Positions 17,168 through 26,666 of a stretch of DNA of 64,000 nt are shown here, piece by piece. Position numbers and translations under genes: made by a program. The notes below the pieces were generated by a model, which had not been told where the DNA came from, did not search any database, and saw only the letters and a list, made by a program, of their open reading frames with translations. Each line of letters begins with the position of its first letter. The first letter of the stretch is position 1. This stretch comes from Hyphomicrobiales bacterium. Lineage in GTDB: Bacteria > Pseudomonadota > Alphaproteobacteria > Rhizobiales > Xanthobacteraceae. The stretch spans positions 186,001 to 250,000 of the forward strand of contig JAFKKN010000004.1 in NCBI GenBank assembly GCA_017305535.1, read 5' to 3'.

Positions 17168-17818
17168 TCAAGCGTTCTTCAGCGCGACGCGGAAGTCGGC
17201 ATCGGTCTTCGATTTCACCTCGTCGAGGGTGACGCCGTCCGCCAGTTCGATCAGCGCCATGCCGTCGTTGCCGTGCTTGTCGATGGTGAACACCGCGAGG
17301 TCGGTGATCACCATGTCCACCACGCGCTCGCCGGTCAGCGGCAGGTTGCACTGCTTGAGCAGCTTGGGGCCGTCCTTGGCAGAATGCTCCATCACCACCA
17401 CGACGCGCTTGACGCCGGCGACGAGATCCATCGCGCCGCCCATGCCCTTGACCATCTTGCCGGGGATCATCCAGTTGGCGAGGTCGCCGTTCTGCGCGAC
17501 CTGCATCGCGCCGAGGATCGACAGGTCGATATGGCCGCCGCGCACCATGCCGAAAGAATCGGCGCTGGAGAAATAGCTGGTGTCCGGCAGTTCGGTCACG
17601 GTCTGCTTGCCGGCGTTGATGAGATCGGGGTCTTCGTCACCCTCATACGGAAACGGCCCCATGCCGAGCATGCCGTTCTCGCTCTGCAACGAGACGTCGA
17701 CGCCGTCCGGGATGAAGTTCGATACCAGCGTCGGGATGCCGATGCCGAGGTTGACGTAGAAGCCGTCGCGCAATTCCTTCGCCGCGCGGGCGGCCATCTG
17801 ATCGCGGGTCCATGCCAT
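17168..17818 (-). CDS. scoB: Succinyl-CoA:3-ketoacid CoA-transferase, subunit B
   Basis: A 216-residue family I CoA-transferase beta subunit. The catalytic Glu is expected at E47 in the SENGMLG motif; [31 protein letters not shown] and [10 protein letters not shown] are hallmark segments. With subunit A it moves CoA from succinyl-CoA to acetoacetate. The gene starts 23 bp after scoA with a strong AGGAGAG site, so the two form an operon. A ketoadipate transferase (PcaJ) is a possible alternative, but these lengths and motifs fit SCOT better. Confidence 0.9.
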   Translation of the reverse strand: MAWTRDQMAARAAKELRDGFYVNLGIGIPTLVSNFIPDGVDVSLQSENGMLGMGPFPYEGDEDPDLINAGKQTVTELPDTSYFSSADSFGMVRGGHIDLSILGAMQVAQNGDLANWMIPGKMVKGMGGAMDLVAGVKRVVVVMEHSAKDGPKLLKQCNLPLTGERVVDMVITDLAVFTIDKHGNDGMALIELADGVTLDEVKSKTDADFRVALKNA

Positions 17819-17841
17819 CGCTCTCTCCTGTATCCTGAACG

Positions 17842-18546
17842 TTACGCGGGGCGCTTGCGCAGGGTGCGCTGCTCGATGCGCTTCTTGTCGGTGCCCACCT
17901 CGATGATGCGCTGAACGAAGATGCCCGGCGTATGGATGTGGTCCGGATCGATTTCGCCGGCCGGCACCAGATGCTCGACCTCGGCAACGGTGATCTTGGC
18001 GGCGGTCGCCATCATCGGGTTAAAGTTACGCGCAGTCTTGCGGTAGACCAGATTGCCAGCGGTATCGCCCTTCCAGGCGTGGACGATGGCCAGATCGCCG
18101 AAAAGGCCGCGTTCCATCAGGTACTTCTGGCCGTCGAATTCCTTCACTTCCTTGCCTTCGGCGATCAGCGTGCCGACACCGGTCTTGGTGTAGAACGCCG
18201 GAATGCCGGCACCGCCGGCACGGATGCGCTCGGCCAATGTGCCCTGCGGACAGAATTCCAATTCCAGTTCGCCGGCGAGATATTGCTGCGCGAACAGCTT
18301 GTTCTCACCCACGTAGGAAGAAATCATCTTCTTGATCTGGCGTGTCTCCAGCAGGCGGCTGAGCCCGATGCCGTCGACACCGGCATTGTTCGACACCACG
18401 GTCAGATTCTTGACCCCGGACTCGCGCAAGGCATCCGACAACGTCTCGGCGATACCGCACAGGCCGAAGCCGCCGGACATCACCATCATGCCGTCCTTGA
18501 GAATGCCGTCGAATGCCGATTTGGCGTCGGGAAAAACCTTGTTCAT
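17842..18546 (-). CDS. scoA: Succinyl-CoA:3-ketoacid CoA-transferase, subunit A
   Basis: A 234-residue alpha subunit. The glycine-rich [14 protein letters not shown] near residue 23, [14 protein letters not shown], and [15 protein letters not shown] are the family's CoA-site segments, and [16 protein letters not shown] with [20 protein letters not shown] closes the domain. It is the first gene of the scoAB pair on the minus strand. Together they permit use of acetoacetate and thus of PHB breakdown products. Confidence 0.9.
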   Translation of the reverse strand: MNKVFPDAKSAFDGILKDGMMVMSGGFGLCGIAETLSDALRESGVKNLTVVSNNAGVDGIGLSRLLETRQIKKMISSYVGENKLFAQQYLAGELELEFCPQGTLAERIRAGGAGIPAFYTKTGVGTLIAEGKEVKEFDGQKYLMERGLFGDLAIVHAWKGDTAGNLVYRKTARNFNPMMATAAKITVAEVEHLVPAGEIDPDHIHTPGIFVQRIIEVGTDKKRIEQRTLRKRPA

Positions 18547-18803
18547 GGGATAAGACCTGATCGAGGAAAGACGCGGGAATTGGGCGTGCCGGGGTGGCGA
18601 ACGTCAAATCTAAGTTGTAGTTGTATTAGGCGAAATCGCCGAGGGACGTCAATTGCGGCAGCCCCGTGCGGCGAGACGGGCCCGAGCGGCCTTGAAAGCG
18701 TCAAGAAAACCCATCAAGTTGCGCCGGATCGTGGTCCCGGGAAGGCCGGCGCCCACCTCAAGCATCAACCGACCCGAGTAGACCATTGACCATTGCCCAA
18801 GGA

Positions 18804-20720
18804 ATGAAGCGCCTGGGGTTGCCGATTGCGGCAATCTTGGGCGTCGTACTGGCCGGTTTGGCCAGCATGTCCTTGCTGCTCGATCGGGATGCCCTGCGCC
18901 AGGCGGTCGAGACACAAATCCGGGCCGTCACCGGGCTCGATCTGGTGGTGAATGGCGGGATCGACGTTTCGGTGTTTCCGCAGAGCCGCGTGGTCTTCCA
19001 CAGTGTCGGATTGAAGGGCGGCGGCGCGACCGACGCGGCACTCAGCGTCGATACCATGGTCGCGAACCTCCGATTGCTGCCGTTGTTGATGCAGCGCTTC
19101 CAGATCGCCGACGTCATTCTCACGCGGCCGCAAATCCGGGTGGCGCGGGAAGCCGACGGCAGCAGCAACTGGACGCCGTTCATCGACACCCTGACCCGCA
19201 CCGTCAAGCCGGGTGCCGATAGCCCATTGTCGTTCTCGGAAATTCGTATCCAGGACGGCACCCTGACCTATTCCGATGCCGCCAGGCAGGTCGAAACCAT
19301 CCGGGATATCAATCTCTCGCTGGCGTGGCCTTCAATCTCGCGTTCGTTCGCCGCCACCGGGCAATTCGACTGGCGCGGGGCGCGCGTCGACGGCAGCATC
19401 AGCGTCAACGATTTCATCGCCGCGCTGTCCGGCGAACGGTCGGGGTTGAAGATCCGCGTCGCCGCGCCGTCCCTGAAGCTCGGATTCGACGGGGCTGTCG
19501 CCAACAAGACCAACCTCATGATGGACGGCACGCTGACGGCCGACAGTGGTTCGCTGCGCAATGCGTTGCGCTGGATCGGACAAGCGCCCCCCGGCCGCGG
19601 CGGCTTCGGACGGTTCGCGCTTAAAGCCCGCGCCAATTTGGTCGGCCCGTCGCTGGCGCTGACCAACGTCAACGTCGAACTCGACGGCAATGCCGCCGAA
19701 GGCGTGATGACCTACAGCAACATCGGGCGACAGACCCTGCAAGCGACGCTGGCCGCCGGAACGCTCGATTTCACGCCCTACATCAGCACATTCCGGTGGC
19801 TCGCCTCCGGCGCGCGTGATTGGAATCGTCAACTGTTCGACCTGAGCGCGCTCTCCACCACCGATCTCGACATTCGCCTGTCCGCGGCAAAGCTGACGGT
19901 TGGCTCGTCGAGGCTCGGTCGCACCGCGCTTGGCGCCAACCTGCGAAACGGCGCGCTGGCGCTCAGCGTGGCGGAAGCGCAAATCTTTGGTGGCATCGCC
20001 AAAGGCTCGTTCGGCATCGCGCGCGACGATGTCGCCGCCGACATCAAGGCGCAGTTTCAACTGGTGGACGTCGACCTGCAAAGCTGTGCCAGCGAATTGT
20101 TCGGCACAAGCAAGCTCTCCGGGCGCGGCAACCTCAGCGTCGTTCTGAATGCGACAGGTTCAAGCCCCTTCGGGCTGGCACAGACACTCGCCGGCACCGC
20201 CACGTTGATCGGACACGACGGCGCCATCAGCGGGTTCAACGTCGAGCAGCTTTTGAAACGGCTGGAGCGCCGACCATTGTCCGGCGGCGGCAACTTCCGC
20301 AACGGCCAGACGCCGTTCGAGACCCTGAAAATCTCAGTCCACTTCAATGACGGCGTGGCCACCGCCGACGATATCGCGATCAACGGCCCGAATGCCAATC
20401 TGACCCTGACCGGCACCGCCTCGGTGCCATTGCGCGAATACGACCTCAAGGGCGTCGCAAGCCTGGTCTCGACGTCGGCGGACGCATCGAAATTCGAACT
20501 GCCGTTCGTGGTGCAAGGTCCTTGGGATGATCCGCTGATCTTTCCCGACCCGGTCAGCCTGATCCGTCGCTCGCCGGCCTCGGCGCCATTGCTTGACGCC
20601 GTCAAGGATCGCCGGACCCGCGACGCCGTCCGCTCGGTTCTGGAGCGCATCACCGGGCAGAAGTCCGCGCCGGCCACCACGACGGAGGCCGGCGCCGCGC
20701 CGCCGCCCAAATCCAACTAA
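18804..20720 (+). CDS. AsmA-family protein
   Basis: A roughly 638-residue protein with one N-terminal membrane anchor (about 4-26, LGLPIAAILGVVLAGLASMSLLL) and a long periplasmic beta-rich region. The N-terminal pattern LRQAVETQIRAVTGLDLVVNGGIDVSVFPQSRVVF is typical of AsmA, and the C-terminal AsmA_2-like part (about 400-600) has GRGNLSVVLNATGSSPFGLAQTLAGTA. AsmA-like proteins are thought to act in lipid transport between membranes and in outer-membrane assembly. ATG 18804 is preferred from the anchor; an in-frame TTG at 18786 is an alternative start. Confidence 0.85.
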   Translation: MKRLGLPIAAILGVVLAGLASMSLLLDRDALRQAVETQIRAVTGLDLVVNGGIDVSVFPQSRVVFHSVGLKGGGATDAALSVDTMVANLRLLPLLMQRFQIADVILTRPQIRVAREADGSSNWTPFIDTLTRTVKPGADSPLSFSEIRIQDGTLTYSDAARQVETIRDINLSLAWPSISRSFAATGQFDWRGARVDGSISVNDFIAALSGERSGLKIRVAAPSLKLGFDGAVANKTNLMMDGTLTADSGSLRNALRWIGQAPPGRGGFGRFALKARANLVGPSLALTNVNVELDGNAAEGVMTYSNIGRQTLQATLAAGTLDFTPYISTFRWLASGARDWNRQLFDLSALSTTDLDIRLSAAKLTVGSSRLGRTALGANLRNGALALSVAEAQIFGGIAKGSFGIARDDVAADIKAQFQLVDVDLQSCASELFGTSKLSGRGNLSVVLNATGSSPFGLAQTLAGTATLIGHDGAISGFNVEQLLKRLERRPLSGGGNFRNGQTPFETLKISVHFNDGVATADDIAINGPNANLTLTGTASVPLREYDLKGVASLVSTSADASKFELPFVVQGPWDDPLIFPDPVSLIRRSPASAPLLDAVKDRRTRDAVRSVLERITGQKSAPATTTEAGAAPPPKSN

Positions 20721-20733
20721 GCCTGTTTTTAAC

Positions 20734-21552
20734 TTACATCGGCGCGGCGTTGCCACCCCGCCGGCTGGAGAGTTTCGTCGCCAACGACGCGGTGACGATG
20801 GCCAATGTGACGGCGCCGATGATCAACGCGCAGATCGCATTGATCTCCGGCTTCACGCCCAGCCGCACCTCGGAATAGATCCGGATCGGCAAGGTCGCCG
20901 AGCCCGGCCCGGTGGTGAAACTGGCGATCACCAGATCGTCCAGCGACAGTGTGAAGGCCAGCATCCAGCCTGCCGCGATGGCCGGCGCGATCAACGGCAG
21001 CGTCACCGCGACGAAAGCCTTCACCGGGCCACAGCCGAGGTCCATTGCCGCTTCTTCCAGACTGCGGTCGATACTGCCCAGCCGCGACTGCACGATCACC
21101 GCGACGAAGCACATCGTCAGCGTGGTGTGGGCGATGGTCACCGTCCAGAAACCGCGCTCCGCACCGAGTGCCACGAACAGCAACAGCAGCGACAGGCCGG
21201 TGATCACTTCCGGCATCACCAGCGGCGCATACAACATGCCGGAGAATAGCGTGCGTCCCTTGAAGCGTTCGCCGCGCACCAGCGCTAGCGCTGCCAGCGT
21301 TCCGAGCACGGCGGCCAGCGTCGCCGAGACCGCGGCTACGCGTAGACTCGTGCCGGCGGCCGTCAGCATCGCCTCGTCGTTGAAGAACGCGGTGTACCAG
21401 CGCAATGACCAGCCGCCCCAGACGGTGACCAGTTGCGAACCGTTGAACGAATAGATCACCAGGATCACGATCGGCAGATACAGAAACGCAAGGCCGAGCG
21501 CCAGCGAGGCGACGTTGAACCGCGACATCGCGGCAAAGCGGCGGGCACTCAT
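20734..21552 (-). CDS. ABC transporter permease, PotI-like
   Basis: A 272-residue inner-membrane permease with about six transmembrane helices and the EAAxxLG-type loop EEAAMDLGCGPVKAFVAVTLPLIAPAI that contacts the ATPase. It is the last gene of a three-gene transporter operon. Its ATG overlaps the stop of the preceding permease (ATGA). The ATPase/permease/permease order matches polyamine (PotGHI) importers. A longer overlapping reading frame continues upstream to 22041 but lies antisense to family expectations; the permease begins MSARRFAAMSRFN. Confidence 0.88.
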   Translation of the reverse strand: MSARRFAAMSRFNVASLALGLAFLYLPIVILVIYSFNGSQLVTVWGGWSLRWYTAFFNDEAMLTAAGTSLRVAAVSATLAAVLGTLAALALVRGERFKGRTLFSGMLYAPLVMPEVITGLSLLLLFVALGAERGFWTVTIAHTTLTMCFVAVIVQSRLGSIDRSLEEAAMDLGCGPVKAFVAVTLPLIAPAIAAGWMLAFTLSLDDLVIASFTTGPGSATLPIRIYSEVRLGVKPEINAICALIIGAVTLAIVTASLATKLSSRRGGNAAPM

Positions 21553-22460
21553 GACCGGACCATCTGGCGGCGCTGAAACCGGTCGTAGATCACGAGCGGC
21601 AACAGCAGGATCAACAACAGCATCACCGCCGTCGCTGCGGCGACCGGCCAATCGCGATTGGTGAAGAACTCGAGCCACAAGGTCTGGCCGATCATCAGCG
21701 AATCCGATCCGGCCAACAGATCGGGGATGACGAATTCGCCGACCAGCGGAATGAAACACAGCAACGCGCCGGCGCCCACTCCCGGCAACGATAGCGGCAG
21801 CGTCACCCGCCAGAAGCTCTGCAACGGCGAACTGCCGAGATCGGCGGCGGCTTCCAGCAACGCCGGATCGAGTTTCGACAGTGTCGCGTAAAGCGGCAGG
21901 ATCATGAACGGCAGATAGGAATAGACCATGCCGATATACATCGCCGTATCGGTCGACAGCCACACTACCGGCTCGGACACGATATGCAACGCCAGCAGAA
22001 CCTGATTGAGCAACCCGTCGTGTTGCAAGATATTGATCCACGCATAGACCCGGATCAGGAACGAGGTCCAGAACGGCACGATCACCAGCATCATCGCCAG
22101 CGGTTGCCAGCGCCGTGGCAGCCGCGCCATCGCATAGGCGATCGGATAGCCGATCAACAGCAGCAGCGCGGTCGCGGTCGCGGCCACGGTCAGGCTGCGC
22201 AGGCCCGCCATCAAATAGAGATTATCCGAGAGCAATAGGCGGAAATTGTCGAGCGACAACGCCGAAAAGGCCGCGAACAATACCTGCCAGCCCGCGCCCA
22301 GATCGAATACCGGCAGATAAGGCGGCTGGGCGTTGACCACCTGCGACAGGCTGAGCTTGAGCACGAACCCGAACGGCACAAGGAAGAACAGCACCATCCA
22401 GCCGTAGGGCGCGATGGCGGCAAGACGTGCCGGCCGTGTGAAGATATTGCGCGCGCTCAT
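21549..22460 (-). CDS. ABC transporter permease, PotH-like
   Basis: A 303-residue permease with about six membrane helices and the coupling loop LEAAADLGSSPLQSFWRVTLPLSLPGV. I start at ATG 22460 (MSARNIFTRPARLA), which lies one base after the stop codon of the ATPase gene, so the two are translationally coupled; an upstream start at 22496 would overlap that gene. The large periplasmic loop SQVVNAQPPYLPVFDL is typical of PotB/PotH-type subunits. Confidence 0.88.
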   Translation of the reverse strand: MSARNIFTRPARLAAIAPYGWMVLFFLVPFGFVLKLSLSQVVNAQPPYLPVFDLGAGWQVLFAAFSALSLDNFRLLLSDNLYLMAGLRSLTVAATATALLLLIGYPIAYAMARLPRRWQPLAMMLVIVPFWTSFLIRVYAWINILQHDGLLNQVLLALHIVSEPVVWLSTDTAMYIGMVYSYLPFMILPLYATLSKLDPALLEAAADLGSSPLQSFWRVTLPLSLPGVGAGALLCFIPLVGEFVIPDLLAGSDSLMIGQTLWLEFFTNRDWPVAAATAVMLLLILLLPLVIYDRFQRRQMVRS

Positions 22461-22461
22461 C

Positions 22462-23694
22462 TCATCGATCCAGGACGATGCAATCTTCGGGCGCAAACCA
22501 GGCCGTCACGCGCTGCCCGACCGCGTAGGCGTCCGCGCTGACGCGCGCGGCATTGGCCAGCGATGCGCGCAGCGTCGCACCGCCGTCGAGCGCGATGGTG
22601 TAGGACGACACGCTGCCGAGATAGCTGACGTTCGCAATCGTCCCTTCCAGCCGGTTGATCGTGCCGGCGGCGAAATCCTGCGCCGGCGCGCGCTGCGACA
22701 CTCTGATCTTTTCCGGTCGGATGGCAACGCAGACATCGGCAGCATCGCCAAGATGGCGCGGTGCCAGCGCCGTCAGCGCGCCCGCGCCTTGCGTCGTTAC
22801 GCGCAGGCGACCCGCCTCACGCGTCTCGATCCGTCCCTCGATGATATTGACGTCGCCGACGAATTCGGCGACCCACCGCGAGCGCGGCTCCTCGTAGAGC
22901 TGGCGCGGTGTCGCGACCTGCGCAAGCCGGCCCGCGTTCATCACACCGATCCGATCCGCCAGCGTCATCGCCTCGTCCTGATCGTGGGTCACCACAATGA
23001 ACGTGAGACCGAGCTTGCGCTGCAAGGCCAGCAGTTCGCGCTGGGTGCTGTCGCGCAGTTTCTTGTCGAGCGCCGCCAGCGGCTCGTCGAGCAGCAGCAA
23101 TTGCGGCCGCCGTGCCACCGCCCGTGCCAGCGCCACTCGCTGACGCTGGCCGCCCGACAGTTGTTCGGGACGCCGTTTCTCCAGACCTTCCAGACGAACC
23201 AGCGCCAGCAGTTCGGCAACGCGCGCGTTGATCTCGGCACGCGGCATGCCGGCGCGCCGCAACCCGAAGGCAATGTTGTCGCGCACGTTGAGGTGCGGGA
23301 ACAGCGCATAGCTCTGGAACATCATGTTGACGGGGCGCTGATGCGGCGGCATCCGCGCGACATCCTCGCCGTGCAGAAGAATACGCCCGGTATCCGGCGT
23401 CTCGAAGCCCGCCAGCATCCGCAACAGCGTGGTCTTGCCGCAACCACTCGGCCCCAGCAGCGCGAAAAACTCGCCTGCCTTGATATCGAGCGATACGCCG
23501 TCGACGGCCGTGAAGCCGCCAAACTGCTTCCCGACCGTGTCGATGCGCAGCAGCGGTAACGCCGCATCCGCGCTCGCCTGTGGCGTCGTTTCTGAAAGTG
23601 GCCCCACCCTTGTCACTCCCGAGGATGCCGCAGTCGCATCATGCAAAAAAATCCGGCGAGCCGGAACGTCCGGCCGCGCAGGATTTTGAAGCAA
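22462..23694 (-). CDS. ABC transporter ATP-binding protein, PotG-like
   Basis: A 410-residue ATPase with Walker A GPSGCGKT (81-88), signature LSGGQRQ (179-185), Walker B LLLLDEP ending at D203-E204, and the switch His in VVTHDQDEAM. A C-terminal TOBE domain (about 320-405) marks the spermidine/putrescine/iron-type subfamily. The first 45 residues are a variable extension, so a start further in is possible. It heads the operon ATPase-permease-permease. No periplasmic binding protein gene is adjacent on either side, which is unusual for this importer type. Confidence 0.88.
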   Translation of the reverse strand: MLQNPARPDVPARRIFLHDATAASSGVTRVGPLSETTPQASADAALPLLRIDTVGKQFGGFTAVDGVSLDIKAGEFFALLGPSGCGKTTLLRMLAGFETPDTGRILLHGEDVARMPPHQRPVNMMFQSYALFPHLNVRDNIAFGLRRAGMPRAEINARVAELLALVRLEGLEKRRPEQLSGGQRQRVALARAVARRPQLLLLDEPLAALDKKLRDSTQRELLALQRKLGLTFIVVTHDQDEAMTLADRIGVMNAGRLAQVATPRQLYEEPRSRWVAEFVGDVNIIEGRIETREAGRLRVTTQGAGALTALAPRHLGDAADVCVAIRPEKIRVSQRAPAQDFAAGTINRLEGTIANVSYLGSVSSYTIALDGGATLRASLANAARVSADAYAVGQRVTAWFAPEDCIVLDR

Positions 23695-23768
23695 TCATGT
23701 AGCCGGGGATGCGCGCGGGCTCAACCGCCACGCGACAAAACGCAGCGGAACGCGGAATTTCGGACGGT

Positions 23769-26459
23769 TCAACTGGCCTTGCGGCCGACGACAGGCAATC
23801 TGGGCACGGCGCGGCCGACCAGCGCGGCATATTGCTCGATCGGCGCGGGCCGGCCGATGAAAAAGCCCTGGATCACGTCGCAGGACTCATCGGCGAGGAA
23901 GCCCAGTTGCTCGTAGGTTTCGACGCCCTCGGCGACAATCGACATGTGCAGGCCGTGGCCGAGCCCAATCACCGCGCGAATGATCGCGGCCGATTGCGGC
24001 GTGTGGCCGAGATTCATGACAAAGGCTCGATCGACCTTGATCTTGTCGAACGGGAAGGCCTGCAAATAGGTCAGCGAGGAATAGCCGCTGCCGAAATCGT
24101 CCATCGAAATGCGCACGCCAAGTGCCTTGAGACGGCGCAGCAAGCCCAGGCCGCGGTCGAAATCCTCGATCAGCACGCCTTCGGTGATTTCCAGTTCGAG
24201 ACGCCCCGGCGCAAGACCGGTTTCAAGCAGCACCGCATGCAGGAAATTGACCAGATCGCTGTGCATGAATTGCGCCGGCGACAAGTTGACCGCGATCTGC
24301 AACGGCTTCGGCCACGACGCCGCTTCGCGGCAGGCTTCGCGCAAAATCCATTGCCCCATCTCGACGATCAGCCCGCTTTCTTCAGCCAGCGGAATGAAAT
24401 CGCTTGGCGGAACAGAGCCGCGCGTCGGATGATTCCAGCGCGCCAAGGCCTCGAAGCCGATGGTTTCACGCCCGGCCTCATCGCGGCTGGCGCGGGCCTG
24501 CGGCTGGTAGTGCAACGACAGTTCACCGTTGCGGATCGCCATCGACAGGTCTTGATGCAGAACGCGCCGGTCACGGACCTGGCGATCCATCTCCGGCTCG
24601 TAGATATTGATCGAACCGCGCGAGCGCGCCTTGGCTCGGAACAACGCGGCGCCGGCATTCGCGAGCAACGACGCCGCGTCGGTGCCGTTGGCGGGAAAAA
24701 TCGCGATGCCGGTGGTAAGGCCGGTGCGAACCGATTTGCCGTCGATGCGGAATTCATCCGCCATGGTTTCGACCAGCCGATTGGCGACGGTCAACGCCGC
24801 TTCGGGCTGCGATCCGTCGATGATCAAGCCGAATTCGTCGCCGCTCAGCCGTGCGACAACACCGCCGCGGGCAGCATTCTGAATCCGCTGCGATACCTCG
24901 ACCAGCAGCTTGTCGCCGATAGCGTGGCCGAACACGTCGTTGATTTCCTTGAGGCCGTCGAGATCGACCGACAGCACGGCGAATTTCTCGTCGGTCCCTT
25001 CGCAAGCCTCGATCATTTGGGCCAACGCTTGCAGGAACGCGGGACGGTTCGGCAGATCGGTCAAACCGTCGTGATAGGCCATGTGCGCCATGCGCGCCTC
25101 GGTCTGACGCCGGTCGGTGACATCTTCGTGGGTTTTGATGAGATATTGCGGGCCGCCCGTCTCGCCGGCGACTGTCACGCGCCGGGTCAGGAACAGCCGC
25201 AAACCATCTTTGGTGCTGATCGGATGCTCCTCGGTCTGCATTCCGCCTTTCTTGATCGCGGCATCGTCCCGGCTGATGATCACGGAAGCTTCGCGCGGAT
25301 TGAACAATTCCGCCGAGGTCAATCCGGTGACATCCTCGCGACGGCGATTGAGAATGGTTTCGGCGCGACGATTCGCAAGCAGGTAGCGCCGGTCATCGAT
25401 GCTTTCGACCGTGACCGCGATCGGAATATGATCCACCACCAGTTCCAGGAACGCCTTGGCATTCTCCAGCTGCTCGGAGAGCGACACACGCTCGGTCACG
25501 TCATCAAACAGAGCGACAAGGAATTCCGGTTCATTGTCCTGATTGCGAACGAGAACCCGATTGTTGGCGAGGACGCATGGCCGACCATTACGCTGAATAT
25601 GGATCTCACCACTGGTTCGCCCTGTCGGAGACTCGATCGCCTTCCGATCCGCCGCATCGAGTGCGGCGGCCGTTGCCGGCGTATAGAGTTCTTCAACCCT
25701 TTTGCCGACGATCATATCGCGTGAGAAGCCAGAAAAGCGCTCGAAGGCCCGGTTGGCAAAGATGTAGCGACCGTTCTCGACGCTCTTCGCAGCGATACAA
25801 ACCGGAACGTTGTCGATGATCGATTCCAGAAAACTGTTGGCGGAGGCCAGTTGTTTGGCGAGGTCACGCTGCTCGGTGCAGTCTTCATACGTCGCCACCG
25901 CGTTGCCGTTCGGCAGGACGTAACGTTTCATCAGGATCGACCGGCCGTTGACCAGTTCGACGACCATGCCATTGGCATCGACCGCGTAGGAACCGCCGGG
26001 GCCGGCAACCTCCGGAATTCCCCGGCTGCGACGCAACGCAATCAATTCGGTGCCTGTGATGCCACGCGTAATATCCGCACGCGCAAGGCCGTAGATCTCA
26101 AGATAGCGATTGTTGCAGAAAACCACCTTATCCTGGCGACTGACAATCACGACGCCATGACTAAGCGTGTTCAGCGCCGTCGTGACAAGCGCGGTGCCAT
26201 GCGAGAAGGCACGCTTCATCCGGTTCAGGGCCGCGACGGTCCAAAGAATGGCTGCGATCAAAAACGCAAGAGCCACAACTCCGCCAATGACAAACTGCCA
26301 AAGCAGGATGGGATCGGTCGCTCCAAATGAAACCGTGTAATCAAAGTTCGCAGGCAACGCCGATGCTGCCGTGAACGGCATCATCGTCATCAAAACAAAC
26401 GCCGCACTCCAAGCAGGATTCGCTCCGTTGCCGCCTGCCTGCCACTTCTTGCCAGCCAT
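23769..26459 (-). CDS. Membrane PAS-GGDEF-EAL cyclic-di-GMP protein
   Basis: An 896-residue protein: N-terminal signal or first helix (about 15-36), a second helix (about 54-76, LLWQFVIGGVVALAFLIAAILW), three PAS-like segments (about 90-200, 210-330, 335-450), a GGDEF domain (about 455-620) and an EAL domain (about 635-890). The GGDEF site reads S539-GDEF, so cyclase activity is uncertain. The EAL site looks intact: E670-A-L, the NLSPAQF, ELEITEG, DDFGSGYSS and VAEGVET motifs, so phosphodiesterase activity is likely. ATG 26459 is chosen over GTG 26462. Confidence 0.92.
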   Translation of the reverse strand: MAGKKWQAGGNGANPAWSAAFVLMTMMPFTAASALPANFDYTVSFGATDPILLWQFVIGGVVALAFLIAAILWTVAALNRMKRAFSHGTALVTTALNTLSHGVVIVSRQDKVVFCNNRYLEIYGLARADITRGITGTELIALRRSRGIPEVAGPGGSYAVDANGMVVELVNGRSILMKRYVLPNGNAVATYEDCTEQRDLAKQLASANSFLESIIDNVPVCIAAKSVENGRYIFANRAFERFSGFSRDMIVGKRVEELYTPATAAALDAADRKAIESPTGRTSGEIHIQRNGRPCVLANNRVLVRNQDNEPEFLVALFDDVTERVSLSEQLENAKAFLELVVDHIPIAVTVESIDDRRYLLANRRAETILNRRREDVTGLTSAELFNPREASVIISRDDAAIKKGGMQTEEHPISTKDGLRLFLTRRVTVAGETGGPQYLIKTHEDVTDRRQTEARMAHMAYHDGLTDLPNRPAFLQALAQMIEACEGTDEKFAVLSVDLDGLKEINDVFGHAIGDKLLVEVSQRIQNAARGGVVARLSGDEFGLIIDGSQPEAALTVANRLVETMADEFRIDGKSVRTGLTTGIAIFPANGTDAASLLANAGAALFRAKARSRGSINIYEPEMDRQVRDRRVLHQDLSMAIRNGELSLHYQPQARASRDEAGRETIGFEALARWNHPTRGSVPPSDFIPLAEESGLIVEMGQWILREACREAASWPKPLQIAVNLSPAQFMHSDLVNFLHAVLLETGLAPGRLELEITEGVLIEDFDRGLGLLRRLKALGVRISMDDFGSGYSSLTYLQAFPFDKIKVDRAFVMNLGHTPQSAAIIRAVIGLGHGLHMSIVAEGVETYEQLGFLADESCDVIQGFFIGRPAPIEQYAALVGRAVPRLPVVGRKAS

Positions 26460-26573
26460 CACTCACCTGCGGATACCGCAGGTAATATCTGGCAACCCAA
26501 ATTTGAATCAGGTAAACGAGTAGCGCTCGCTTGCCGTAATTTGGCTCAAATTCGGGCAAATGCGGCGTTATGA

Positions 26574-26589
26574 TTAATGGTTTGCTAAC
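26574..26589. promoter_or_regulatory. CtrA-box-like motif between EAL and oxidase genes
   Basis: TTAA-TGGTTTG-CTAAC differs from the CtrA consensus TTAA-N7-TTAAC at one position. It lies in the 207-bp divergent gap, about 115 bp before the c-di-GMP gene and 80 bp before the flavoprotein gene. Confidence 0.35.
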
Positions 26590-26666
26590 ATCGCGCGGCG
26601 CAGGTTTCGAAAGCCAGAGACCGGGACGACTTCATTCGGATCGCTTCCGTCTCAATCACCTCGCCA

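Noticed and set aside
23709-25724. A 671-codon plus-strand frame antisense to the GGDEF-EAL gene
   Set aside because: Shadow of a gene with clear catalytic motifs; no homology pattern.
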